Source of the DNA: JAXHUM01 sp034189325
GTDB lineage: Bacteria; Desulfobacterota; DSM-4660; Desulfatiglandales; Desulfatiglandaceae
Assembly (NCBI GenBank): GCA_034189325.1
Contig: JAXHUM010000043.1
Coordinates: 5,010-69,009 of the forward strand
Reading direction: 5' to 3'
Length of the DNA stretch: 64,000 nt
Numbering within the stretch: position 1 is the first letter of the stretch; each line of letters starts with the position of its first letter. The notes under the pieces were generated by a model. The model was not told where the DNA came from. It was given only the letters and a program-made list of their open reading frames with translations, and made no database searches. Below, one piece after another: positions 44,021 through 51,876 of the stretch. The position numbers and the translations under genes are program-made.

Positions 44021-45223
44021 TCATGTGCCCTGTCCGTTTCCCTTTGGGAGGGCATCGGCAATCTTTTTCCCTAAAATATGACAGGCATTTAGTCCCTCAT
44101 CGTCCGGCACGTATTGCACCTTAAGGCCGGGATCAATGATATCAAACTTCATGTTTTCAAGCTCCTTGTTTATCAGTGCAACTGCCTCCCCACTCCACCC
44201 GTAAGAGCCAAAGGCCGCAGCGATTTTGTTTTTCGGTTTAAGGCCCTTCATATAGGTCAGAAAGTCGCTGACCGTTGGAAAGAGACCATTGTTTAAGGTG
44301 GGGGAGCCTATCAGGATCGCGCCGGCATCAATGACTTCAGTGATGATGTCACTCCTGTGCGAATTCCTGAGATGCAATGGTTTTGCCTCCACGCCCTCCT
44401 TGATAAGGGTCTCTACAATAGTATTGGCCATCTTCTCCGTGCTGTGCCACATGGTATCGTATATGACCAGGGCCTTTCTGTTTGGCTTTTGGTTGCTCCA
44501 CTCCACGTAAGCGTCGATGATACGTGACGGAGCTTTGCGCCAGATAATGCCGTGATCCGGGCAGATCACATCGATCTTCAGTCCCATCTCCGCAAGTCTA
44601 TCTACCTGCTTGAGTATCAGGGGAGAGTACAACAGCAAGATGTTGGCGAAATACTTCTTTGCATGGGGTATGATCGCCTCGCCGATCTGGTCATCAAAGA
44701 CTTCAGGACCCGCGTAGTGCTGCCCAAAGGCATCGCTGGAGAATAGGATTCTGTCTTTTTCCAGGTAGGTAAACATACTGTCGGGCCAATGAAGCATCCT
44801 GGTTTCAAGAAAGGTGAGGGTCCTCTTTCCCAGGTTCAACTCTCCACCATTTTCAACAGGTTGGTAATTCCACTTTTGGGGATAGTGACGGGAAAGGTTC
44901 TTGTGCCCCATTTTTGAACAATACAGGGGCTTGGTCTCTCCAATTCGGTGCATCACCAGCGGTAGCCCACTGGAGTGATCCATTTCCGTGTGGTTGCTCA
45001 CAACATAATCGATTTTTTTGGGGTCAATGATTGTCTTGATGTTATCGATCAGTTCATCGGCGAATTTTTTTTTGACCGTGTCGATGAGGGTGATTTTGTC
45101 GTCCAGAATCAGATAGGCATTGTAGGTGGTTCCCTCGTATGTCGAATAACCATGAAAGTCCCTTATATTCCAATCGATAACCCCTACTGAAAAAATCCCT
45201 TCAGCAATTTCTATGGCTCTCAT
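44021..45223 (-). CDS. fprA: A-type flavoprotein FprA (oxygen/NO reductase)
   Basis: A 400-residue flavodiiron protein that reduces O2 to water, or NO to N2O, using rubredoxin electrons. The metallo-beta-lactamase half has the diiron motif HTEMDH (His78, Glu80, Asp82, His83) and the later LHWPDSM and FSSDAFGQHYAGPE. The C-terminal flavodoxin domain begins near residue 250 (ALVIYDTMWHSTEKMA) and ends with a family-typical GWSGEAV-type loop. It is not fused to rubredoxin; separate rubredoxins are encoded nearby. It is two genes downstream of the rubredoxin at 46679, with a histidine kinase and a zinc protein between. Confidence 0.93.
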   Translation of the reverse strand: MRAIEIAEGIFSVGVIDWNIRDFHGYSTYEGTTYNAYLILDDKITLIDTVKKKFADELIDNIKTIIDPKKIDYVVSNHTEMDHSSGLPLVMHRIGETKPLYCSKMGHKNLSRHYPQKWNYQPVENGGELNLGKRTLTFLETRMLHWPDSMFTYLEKDRILFSSDAFGQHYAGPEVFDDQIGEAIIPHAKKYFANILLLYSPLILKQVDRLAEMGLKIDVICPDHGIIWRKAPSRIIDAYVEWSNQKPNRKALVIYDTMWHSTEKMANTIVETLIKEGVEAKPLHLRNSHRSDIITEVIDAGAILIGSPTLNNGLFPTVSDFLTYMKGLKPKNKIAAAFGSYGWSGEAVALINKELENMKFDIIDPGLKVQYVPDDEGLNACHILGKKIADALPKGNGQGT

Positions 45224-45256
45224 CCGTTATTCCTTTCACTGTTGATTAGTTGTTCT

Positions 45257-45270
45257 CCCTTCATGAAGGG
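45257..45270. promoter_or_regulatory. 14-bp perfect palindrome between kinase and fprA
   Basis: CCCTTCATGAAGGG is a perfect palindrome located 14 bases after the histidine kinase stop and 33 bases before the fprA start. It could be an operator for fprA or just a small terminator stem. No T-tract follows, so an operator is favoured weakly. Confidence 0.35.
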
Positions 45271-45284
45271 CATTTGTGGATACC

Positions 45285-46358
45285 TTATTCATTCAATGCG
45301 GGGAGCGAGATCTGAATTTCGGTGCCTTTTCCCTCTTCGCTTTTTAGAAAAACGATATGGCCCTTATGATCCTCAATGATTCTTTTAGAGACGCTCAAAC
45401 CTAAACCGGTCCCATGTTTTTTCTTGGTGAAGAATGGCGAAAAGACCTCTTGGATGTCTTCTTCAGAAAGGCCGCAGCCGTCGTCCTTTACAAGTATCTT
45501 GACGTAATCTCCTGCTCTTTCGCAATGAAGTGTAAGGGTCCCTCCGTTCTCCATGGCATCGATACTGTTTTTTATGAGATTCAGGAATACCTGTCGCAAC
45601 CTGTCTTGATTCCCCTCAACCAGTAAAGGACTGTCATCACATTCTAATCGGATATTGATGTTTTTGCCCTCACAATCATCCTCTACAAAGGCATAGAGAT
45701 CCTTCAGCAGGTCCCTAACGCTTATCTCTTCCTTAGCCATTGGATCAGGCCTGTACAATTCTCCCAGATCCTGTAAGAGTTTTTCGAGCCTGGAAACCTC
45801 CTCGCTGATGATTTTGAGCTTTTTGAGGCTTTCTTTTTCCTCAATTTCTCTCTCCAATTGTCCGGCAAACCCACCTATGAGCATGAGGGGGTTTTTTATC
45901 TCATGGGTGACTTCCGCGACAAACTGCCCTATCGTTGCCAAACGTTCAGCCCTCTTAGTCTTGTCCCTGAGTTCATGAATCTCCGTCAGATCCCTGATAA
46001 TACCGGTGAAAAAGAGGCGATTTTCAATTTCAGTGACGGAAAAAGAGATGGAGGCGGGAAATTTCTTTCCCCCCTTCCTGACCGCGACCAACTCTGTCTC
46101 ATGACCGATGCGTTTGGGGACTCTTGTCTTGATATATCGTTCCACAGCAGATCGATGATCATGGATACACGAGGGCCCCATGATCACATCGAGGTCACGA
46201 CCGACGACCTCGCTCTTTGTGTAACCAAAAATCTTCTCAGCAGCCTTGTTAAAATGTACGATTTTATGGTCCTCATCTATAGTGACAAAGCCCTCATTCG
46301 TGTCGTCCACTGCCCTGATGAGAATTATTGCCTCATTGCTTTCAAACCTGGAAGTCAC
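45285..46358 (-). CDS. PAS-domain histidine kinase, soluble
   Basis: A 357-residue sensor kinase. An N-terminal PAS domain (about 10-125, EGFVTIDEDHKIVHFNKAAEK...) is followed by HisKA with the phospho-acceptor His152 in EVTHEIKNPL. The HATPase follows (NLIKNSIDAMENGG, DDGCGLSEED, FFTKKKHGTGLGLS). No membrane helix is visible, so it senses an internal signal. There is no response regulator next to it. It lies between FprA and the defence genes. The start has no strong site. Confidence 0.88.
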   Translation of the reverse strand: MTSRFESNEAIILIRAVDDTNEGFVTIDEDHKIVHFNKAAEKIFGYTKSEVVGRDLDVIMGPSCIHDHRSAVERYIKTRVPKRIGHETELVAVRKGGKKFPASISFSVTEIENRLFFTGIIRDLTEIHELRDKTKRAERLATIGQFVAEVTHEIKNPLMLIGGFAGQLEREIEEKESLKKLKIISEEVSRLEKLLQDLGELYRPDPMAKEEISVRDLLKDLYAFVEDDCEGKNINIRLECDDSPLLVEGNQDRLRQVFLNLIKNSIDAMENGGTLTLHCERAGDYVKILVKDDGCGLSEEDIQEVFSPFFTKKKHGTGLGLSVSKRIIEDHKGHIVFLKSEEGKGTEIQISLPALNE

Positions 46359-46372
46359 CCGTCCTCCCTGAA

Positions 46373-46579
46373 CTACTGTTCGAGCTTACAGTCCTTATCC
46401 CACTCAGGACAGGCTGTCTTCATGTCTGTCTCATATTTAGCTACACACTCGCTGCACTCCATCTCAACGTTTGGGACATCACCAAACTTGGCCTTCATCT
46501 CCTCCTTCGAGAGGTGTGAGACAGCGCTGCACCCGCACTGAGGGCACGTTGACTGAATTTTGTAGGTCTTGTTCGTCAT
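46373..46579 (-). CDS. Small zinc-ribbon-like protein
   Basis: A 68-residue protein with two CXXC pairs (STCPQCGCSA and MECSECVAK) and a further C-X-C-like end (ACPEWDKDC). It looks like a structural zinc- or Fe-binding mini-protein. It starts after a hairpin that follows the rubredoxin gene and is 14 bases before the histidine kinase. No known family. Confidence 0.55.
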   Translation of the reverse strand: MTNKTYKIQSTCPQCGCSAVSHLSKEEMKAKFGDVPNVEMECSECVAKYETDMKTACPEWDKDCKLEQ

Positions 46580-46628
46580 ATCTTGCCTCCTTTTGAGCTG
46601 ACCTCTATCCGGTTAAAGAAAAGTTTTT

Positions 46629-46657
46629 GGAGACGACTGCACAAGAGCAGTGTCTCC
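46629..46657 (-). terminator. Terminator-like hairpin after rubredoxin
   Basis: GGAGAC and GTCTCC, plus inner ACTGC/GCAGT with a one-base bulge, make an 11-bp stem around a six-base loop. On the minus strand it is followed by AAAAACTTTTCTTT, a weak U-tract, 22 bases after the rubredoxin stop. It may end or attenuate the cooS/rubredoxin transcript. Confidence 0.5.
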
Positions 46658-46678
46658 AGAAGAACTTAGTAGGGCACC

Positions 46679-46837
46679 CTACATTTTTTCAAACTGCTCT
46701 TTGAGAGCTCCGCAAACGGGACACACCCAATCGTCTGGGAGATCTTCAAAAGCTGTTCCTGGTTCAATACCATTATCAGGATCCCCCTCTGCGGGATCAT
46801 ACTCATAACCACACACCGAACATTGATACTTATCCAT
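46679..46837 (-). CDS. rub: Rubredoxin
   Basis: A 52-residue rubredoxin, MDKYQCSVCGYEYDP and DDWVCPVCG giving the Cys4 Fe site. It is a one-electron carrier to rubrerythrin, FprA or desulfoferrodoxin. The start at 46837 is chosen because AAGGAG is six bases before it; the frame continues 14 codons upstream without any support. It follows cooS with a 114-base gap. Confidence 0.9.
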   Translation of the reverse strand: MDKYQCSVCGYEYDPAEGDPDNGIEPGTAFEDLPDDWVCPVCGALKEQFEKM

Positions 46838-46951
46838 CATCTTCTCCTTATTTGATTTCATACCACCTCTATCCGCCAAGGACGGATGCTTTAATTCTTG
46901 TTAAGCCTCTCGGGATATGCCGTATCGCCAGAGGGGAACCCCTGTTTCCTC

Positions 46952-48919
46952 TTAGGCCGCATCAAGTTTTTGCCGTGCCTCCATATCCATGAGCACCCGC
47001 TCCCTTGCCTTGTCTATGCCGAGGGCCTTTCGTTTTTTATCTATGTGACCAATAATCAAGCGGGCCATCTCATAGGGGTCTCTGGCAAAGCCCCATTTTC
47101 CAAAGCCCATATTTTCAAGGCCATTAAATAGAAGTTCGTGAAACTTCGTCTTTTCAATAATGGGAAAAGTAACACCGAAAACAGTATACACCCCTGATGC
47201 TACGAAGTAATGTCCGATAGAGATCGCCTTTTCGCTCATCCATTCAGGCGCTGCCCCTGCGACCGGCAGATCGGCAATGGACTCTCCAAGGCCTCCAGTG
47301 CGAACCATTTCAGAACAGGCAATTAGAATCCTGCTGTTATCCACACATGAGCCGAGTCCGAGAACAGGAGGCATGCCAACGGCCTCACACACTTCGCCAA
47401 GCCCATTACCTGCCAAACTCGCTGCCTCCGGTCTACACAGGCCGGCTTTGGCGAGGGATATTTGGGAGCAGCCTGTCTGGACAACAAGAACATCATTCTT
47501 GATGAGTTCCTTGACCAATTCAACATGGACCCAGTCCTGTTTCACTCTTGGATTTGTGCAACCGACCACGCCAGCCACACCACGGATTCTTCCATTGATA
47601 ATGTTCTCATTGAGAGGGGTGTACGAGCCTCTGAAAGTCCCTCCCAACATGTAGTTTATATACTCATGTGAGAACCCATGGATACCCTCGTTTCTTATTT
47701 TGGGAATATCAATAGGCATGTTTCTGTCCTTGAATCTCTGAATCGCTTTTCGAACTATCGTGTCCGTGCATTCCCTCGGTGTGTGCTCATGAAACTCAAT
47801 ATGGTCTGCACCCTCGATACGACATCTGGGGTTGGTGGTAAATAACTTGGTGTCATAGCATTCAGCAACTTTGGCCAGTCCCTGTTTAATACACTGGACA
47901 TCCACCCCCATGGCGTCAACAGCGCCCGTAACCAAAACAGCCTCTGTAGACATGAAGTTCCCCGCATGGGGTATTCCATGCCTGGAGAGCATCTCAGCGC
48001 CGGAGCAACACATTCCCACAAGGTTGATCCCTTTTGCGCCTGCTTCTTGGGCCTCCTTGATCAAGGTCTTGTCATTCACGGAAGCGAGAATAGACTCAAA
48101 GAGATTCGGCTCATGCCCGTGTATGATAATATTAACCTCATCCTCTCTCAAACAACCCATGTTGACATCGGCCTGAACGGGCGTCGGTGTCCCGAAAAGG
48201 ATGTCGGATATCTCCGTGGCGACCATGGAACCGCCCCAGCCGTCTGCGAGGGCTGTTCGACTGCACTGTTTCACGACATTATTATAGTCCTGATCCACGC
48301 CCATATGGGTCCTGTGCATCAGTTCCATAATCTCTCTCATGGCACCACGGGGCACAATACCATTCTTTCGCCAGGTCTCAAGGGTCTTTTCTGGGACGCG
48401 TTTGGCAAAGGGAATTTCCCCCTCAACCTGTATGTAAGTACGCTCCAGTTCCTTGTACAGATCCATGGCGATTTCTTTGTCAGTCCGCCCTTCAACATCG
48501 ATCCCGATCTCTTTGGCCACTGACTCCAGTTTTATCGGGTCCTTGATGCTATAGTCCTGAATATTACCGTTTACCACTTCTCGAAAGAGATCCAACATAC
48601 TCATGCCATGATCCGTGTGGGCTGCAGCACCAGACGCAACCATCCGTGCAAAATTCCTGGATTCGATTGTATCGATAGTAGCTCCGCAAACTCCCACTTT
48701 GCCGTAAGGGTCTTTGGAAACCAAGCGACAGGGCCCCATAGAACAGTGTTTGCAACAGGCCGAATCCGCACCTATGGGGCAGGCCTTCATGGTTGCCGCC
48801 CTATGAAAGGCTGTTTCAACACCATCCTGTTCAGCCTTCTTCAGCATCCGCGCTGTTGCTTCACAGGAGGTTGCATCTTCTATATTCAAAACAGGTTTCT
48901 TCTTCTCATCTTTTTCCAT
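46952..48919 (-). CDS. cooS: Anaerobic carbon monoxide dehydrogenase (CooS, Ni-Fe-S)
   Basis: A 655-residue monofunctional CO dehydrogenase oxidising CO to CO2 with a Ni-[4Fe-4S] C-cluster. The spacing of N-terminal cysteines (47, 55 for the D cluster; 56, 59, 64, 78 for the B cluster) is exactly that of characterised CooS proteins. MGCLREDEVNIIIHGHEP and later GCTNPR belong to the C-cluster region. No cooF, cooC, acetyl-CoA synthase or hydrogenase genes are adjacent. Instead rubredoxin genes flank it on both sides in a defence island. GGAGG is five bases before ATG 48919. Confidence 0.95.
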   Translation of the reverse strand: MEKDEKKKPVLNIEDATSCEATARMLKKAEQDGVETAFHRAATMKACPIGADSACCKHCSMGPCRLVSKDPYGKVGVCGATIDTIESRNFARMVASGAAAHTDHGMSMLDLFREVVNGNIQDYSIKDPIKLESVAKEIGIDVEGRTDKEIAMDLYKELERTYIQVEGEIPFAKRVPEKTLETWRKNGIVPRGAMREIMELMHRTHMGVDQDYNNVVKQCSRTALADGWGGSMVATEISDILFGTPTPVQADVNMGCLREDEVNIIIHGHEPNLFESILASVNDKTLIKEAQEAGAKGINLVGMCCSGAEMLSRHGIPHAGNFMSTEAVLVTGAVDAMGVDVQCIKQGLAKVAECYDTKLFTTNPRCRIEGADHIEFHEHTPRECTDTIVRKAIQRFKDRNMPIDIPKIRNEGIHGFSHEYINYMLGGTFRGSYTPLNENIINGRIRGVAGVVGCTNPRVKQDWVHVELVKELIKNDVLVVQTGCSQISLAKAGLCRPEAASLAGNGLGEVCEAVGMPPVLGLGSCVDNSRILIACSEMVRTGGLGESIADLPVAGAAPEWMSEKAISIGHYFVASGVYTVFGVTFPIIEKTKFHELLFNGLENMGFGKWGFARDPYEMARLIIGHIDKKRKALGIDKARERVLMDMEARQKLDAA

Positions 48920-49046
48920 GGGTTCCTCCATGTTTTGGGAAAAGGTGATTTGATGTCCATTAACTCAAAACGAAACCATATGATGACATGCCCCGCGTAT
49001 AGCACTGAAAGTGCTTACCTGTCTCGGAGAACCGTCACAACACCTG

Positions 49047-49205
49047 CTATATCGCTTCAAAGTCCTCCTTTGGGGCCCCGCATGTAGGGCATTCCCAATC
49101 ATCAGGGAGATCTTCAAATGAGGTCCCGGGTTCTATGCCGTTATCGGGGTCCCCCTCTTTGGGATCATAAATGTAACCACACACCGTGCATTCATACTTG
49201 GTCAT
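49047..49205 (-). CDS. rub: Rubredoxin
   Basis: A 52-residue rubredoxin: MTKYECTVCGYIYDP and DWECPTCGAPK give the Cys4 iron site. It is a near copy of the 46679 rubredoxin, with the same GDPDNGIEPGT and FEDLPDDW blocks. Together they flank cooS. It is transcribed in the same direction and lies 127 bases upstream of cooS. Confidence 0.9.
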   Translation of the reverse strand: MTKYECTVCGYIYDPKEGDPDNGIEPGTSFEDLPDDWECPTCGAPKEDFEAI

Positions 49206-49225
49206 TGTTCAAGACCTCCTCGTAT

Positions 49226-49408
49226 CTATTCACTCTCTAAAGTGCACTGGGTAAAATCAATTTGTTTGCCGCACTGAGCGCAGGAATGGGTCCTGTCAAA
49301 CTCATCCGAAAAAATTTCCTTGTCCGCCCCGCATTCGGGACACTTGCATGTGAATGATTTGAGATTTCGAAAATTTTCAAACCCAGGACAATGTCGCGGT
49401 GTTGTCAT
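49226..49408 (-). CDS. Small zinc-ribbon protein
   Basis: A 60-residue protein starting MTTPRHCPGF, with FTCKCPECGADKEIFSDEF and HSCAQCGKQIDFT. The four-cysteine ribbon (two CXXC pairs) resembles short zinc/iron-binding proteins common in sulfate-reducing Deltaproteobacteria. It could bind a metal or a redox partner. It lies 20 bases upstream of a rubredoxin, on the same strand. Confidence 0.65.
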   Translation of the reverse strand: MTTPRHCPGFENFRNLKSFTCKCPECGADKEIFSDEFDRTHSCAQCGKQIDFTQCTLESE

Positions 49409-49504
49409 TGTTTTTCCTCCTTGTAAAATTGTTGCTGGAATAAATCAGTTTCCTAGAGACCGCATGTAATTATGAAAAAGTTGTCTGACTTGTGCCATGC
49501 TATA

Positions 49505-50146
49505 TCAGCTCACATCCGAGACCTCATAGCCTTTCTTTTTCATATCCTCAACAGCTACAGACGCATCTTCACTCCTGACTCGCAGCACAAGAAACCAATC
49601 TTTCTTGTCAGCTTTCATGACGGTCATAACACTGATAAGAGGTATCTTATAGTCATCAAGAATCTCTAGCAAGCCCCTGAGGAAGCCGAATCTCTTCCCT
49701 GACGTCTCAATGGTGATCCGTTTGCTTTCATTCTCCCAGACGCCGAGGGCATCGGAGACGACCTCCGAGATATCGGACTGTGTGATAATACCAACAAGCT
49801 CGCCATTTTCAAGGACCGGAAAGGCGCCGAGGCCATGTTTCTTGCCGATCCGGATGGCCTCTTCAACAGGATGATCCGGAGTAATGCTGATCGGATTTTT
49901 GACCATGATATCTCCTACCGTCATTTTTGAAATGAGGTAATTGAGTTCATGGATACTGAGACTAGTCGCCTCAGATGGAGAGGCGTCTCTTATCATGGCC
50001 CTCGTCACAAGACCAGCGAACTTCTTGTTTTTGATAACCGGCAATCGTTTAATGCTGTTATGTTTCATGATTTCCAAAGCAGCCATAATCGGCGTATTGA
50101 TATCAACCGTTATGACATCCTTTTTCATGAAGTCTCTGACTCTCAT
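49505..50146 (-). CDS. CBS-domain pair protein with C-terminal ACT-like domain (AcuB-like)
   Basis: A 213-residue protein: CBS 1 (about 1-55, RDFMKKDVITVDINTPI), CBS 2 (about 75-130, VKNPISITPDHPVEEAI) and a C-terminal ACT-like domain (LISVMTVMKADKKDWFLVLRV). CBS pairs bind adenine nucleotides and regulate partners; AcuB homologues are linked to acetate use. Target unknown. GGAGG is eight bases before ATG. Confidence 0.85.
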   Translation of the reverse strand: MRVRDFMKKDVITVDINTPIMAALEIMKHNSIKRLPVIKNKKFAGLVTRAMIRDASPSEATSLSIHELNYLISKMTVGDIMVKNPISITPDHPVEEAIRIGKKHGLGAFPVLENGELVGIITQSDISEVVSDALGVWENESKRITIETSGKRFGFLRGLLEILDDYKIPLISVMTVMKADKKDWFLVLRVRSEDASVAVEDMKKKGYEVSDVS

Positions 50147-50188
50147 CTTTCTTACCTCCGGTCGCTTGATGGTATCGTCTGATATGTT

Positions 50189-50635
50189 TCAGGATTTTGT
50201 CTCACTCATCTTTTTTCCGATTTCCCGCCCATAATCCTGGGCCATCTGAGTGCCTCCTTGAATGAAAGCTGACCTCAGTATTAACGGGCCACCTGTCAGA
50301 TCCATTTCAAGAACATGTCTCATGGTTTCAAATATACGTCCGGGGGCTTCGCCGCTCCATCCGTAGGCGCCAAAAGAACCTCCAACCTTACCCCTAAGGC
50401 CTACCTTTTCAGCTAGGAAGAGAAGGGTTTTCATCCCCTGCATCATTTCTCCGTGGTATGTGGGAGATCCGAAGACATAGGCGTCATACCCTGCAAGATC
50501 TTCCTCCTTTTTGATGCGTGTGCCATCCTCGACGATCGCCTCATTTCCACTAAAACGGACCCCCTCAGCAATGAGTTCTGCAATGCTTTTTGTTGAACCG
50601 GTCCTTGTAACATACACAACAAGAGCCCTTCCCAT
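50189..50635 (-). CDS. Flavodoxin
   Basis: A 148-residue flavodoxin with the FMN phosphate loop TRTGSTKSIAE near residue 11 and GSPTYHGEMM and GAYGWSGEAPG for the isoalloxazine ring. It can replace ferredoxin or rubredoxin as carrier to the defence enzymes. It lies 58 bases downstream of a rubredoxin-like gene. A second flavodoxin at 52788 shares the GSPTYH/GCPTYH and GWSGE/THSGE features but is clearly a divergent paralogue. Confidence 0.9.
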   Translation of the reverse strand: MGRALVVYVTRTGSTKSIAELIAEGVRFSGNEAIVEDGTRIKKEEDLAGYDAYVFGSPTYHGEMMQGMKTLLFLAEKVGLRGKVGGSFGAYGWSGEAPGRIFETMRHVLEMDLTGGPLILRSAFIQGGTQMAQDYGREIGKKMSETKS

Positions 50636-50693
50636 CCTATCAACCTCCAGACAATATACGAGTTATATCCGACGGTGATCTCCCGTGGGCCTG

Positions 50694-50846
50694 TTAAAGC
50701 CTCGAATCTGATCCGGTATCTCCACACTCTGGAATATAGCACGAGACATCTACAAACTCGCATTTCTTTTTACAGGAGGGACATTCCTCCGGAGGGACAT
50801 CGGCCTGTACATTGTACCCACAATCCTTACATTTCCATTCTGCCAT
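50694..50846 (-). CDS. Rubredoxin-like small protein with extra cysteines
   Basis: A 50-residue product: WKCKDCGYNVQ and ECPSCKKKC give a rubredoxin-like Cys4 site. Three more cysteines (CKKKC, SCYIPECG) distinguish it from true rubredoxin. The aromatic D-W-x-C block of rubredoxins is replaced by PPEEC. AAGGA precedes ATG. It sits 39 bases downstream of desulfoferrodoxin and is probably a redox carrier for it; that link is inference. Confidence 0.7.
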   Translation of the reverse strand: MAEWKCKDCGYNVQADVPPEECPSCKKKCEFVDVSCYIPECGDTGSDSRL

Positions 50847-50885
50847 TTTCCTTGCTCCTTTCTTAACGGGTCAATAGTCCATCAA

Positions 50886-51260
50886 CTATCCCTTCCACAG
50901 ACCATGAAGGGTGCAGTACTCTCTGGCAGTGACTTTGTCAGCTTGGATTCTGAAGGTAGCTTCCGGGGCGTCTCCCGGAGTCAGAAATTGTCGATAGACC
51001 TTTCCATCTGCAATGATCTCAATCCATTCGATGTAGTGTTTTTCTTCCATGGGATGGGGGACTTCGCCTACCTTCACCTTATATCCATCATCGGCTTTTT
51101 CAACAACAGGAACATGTTTTTCCTTGGCCGCATCAACAGTGTTTTCTTTAAATAATTTCATTGCCTGACCGCAACACACCAGTTCCCCTTTCCCTCCGTG
51201 TAACACCTCGACGATGTTCCCGCAGAGTTCACACTTATAGACCTCTAATTTTTGTGCCAT
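50886..51260 (-). CDS. dfx: Desulfoferrodoxin (superoxide reductase, class I)
   Basis: A 124-residue two-iron superoxide reductase. The N-terminal desulforedoxin domain has Cys10, 13, 29 and 30 (CELCG...LVCCG). The C-terminal catalytic Fe site has the KHVPVVE, HPMEEKHYIEWIEI and CTLHGLWKG ligands. It reduces superoxide to peroxide in the cytoplasm of anaerobes, taking electrons from rubredoxin. The SD (GGAGGATCATC) is identical to that of rubrerythrin at 13063. It is followed by the rubredoxin-like gene. Confidence 0.95.
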   Translation of the reverse strand: MAQKLEVYKCELCGNIVEVLHGGKGELVCCGQAMKLFKENTVDAAKEKHVPVVEKADDGYKVKVGEVPHPMEEKHYIEWIEIIADGKVYRQFLTPGDAPEATFRIQADKVTAREYCTLHGLWKG

Positions 51261-51335
51261 GATGATCCTCCTTTGATTTGCTTATTTTGTTGATGTCGAT
51301 CTAACACTAAATATTCAAAAAGGCGTCTTCATAAC

Positions 51336-51833
51336 CTAATCAAAATCAGAAAACTGCTCTTTTTTGGCACCACACACAGGACATTCATCAGGCAATGTGC
51401 CATCAGATATGTACCCACAGACATTACATACGTGGTATGTTGTGTCTCTCTCCTCCATGAGATGGTTCATGGCCTCCTTGTATAGTCGTGCGTGCACCTC
51501 CTCCACATCTCGCGATTGACTAAAAACCATGAGAGCGGTGTTGTCTTCCTCTTCCGTAGCCGTCTTGATGAATTCATCATAGGCTACCCCGGCCACACTC
51601 ATTTCAGAATCGAAGCTTGACTGGAGGTTCTCTTCGGTGGATTTGATCTCCTGAAGCATGCGCAAGCTTCGTTCACCATGGATCTCCTCGGATCGGGCGA
51701 TCACTCTAAAGAGCTTAGCGATCGGGAGGTATCCCTCCTCTTCCGCCTTCTTGGCATAGGCCTTGAGTCGAAGTGCTGCCTTGGCCTCACCAACATAACC
51801 CTTGTAAAAAGCATCTTTTAGTCTTTCGTTCAT
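51336..51833 (-). CDS. rbr: Rubrerythrin, second copy
   Basis: A 165-residue rubrerythrin with a ferritin-like diiron bundle (ARSEEIHGERSLRML and VEEVHARLY) and a C-terminal rubredoxin domain (CNVCGYISDGTLPDECPVCGA). It is a distant paralogue of the 12569 copy and of the fused form next to it. It lies 42 bases after the rubredoxin-rubrerythrin fusion, and peroxide reduction is its likely job. Confidence 0.93.
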   Translation of the reverse strand: MNERLKDAFYKGYVGEAKAALRLKAYAKKAEEEGYLPIAKLFRVIARSEEIHGERSLRMLQEIKSTEENLQSSFDSEMSVAGVAYDEFIKTATEEEDNTALMVFSQSRDVEEVHARLYKEAMNHLMEERDTTYHVCNVCGYISDGTLPDECPVCGAKKEQFSDFD

Positions 51834-51876
51834 TGTCTACTCTCATAAGCCATTTGAGTGATTATGACGATTGTTG

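Noticed and set aside
46952..48919. CooS as part of a Wood-Ljungdahl acetyl-CoA synthase operon
   Set aside because: No acetyl-CoA synthase, corrinoid protein or methyltransferase gene is in the window, and the protein is the monofunctional CooS type.
49001..49015. Hairpin AGCACT-GAA-AGTGCT as a terminator between rubredoxin and cooS
   Set aside because: The loop is only three bases and there is no T-tract; it could be incidental, so it was not listed as a terminator.
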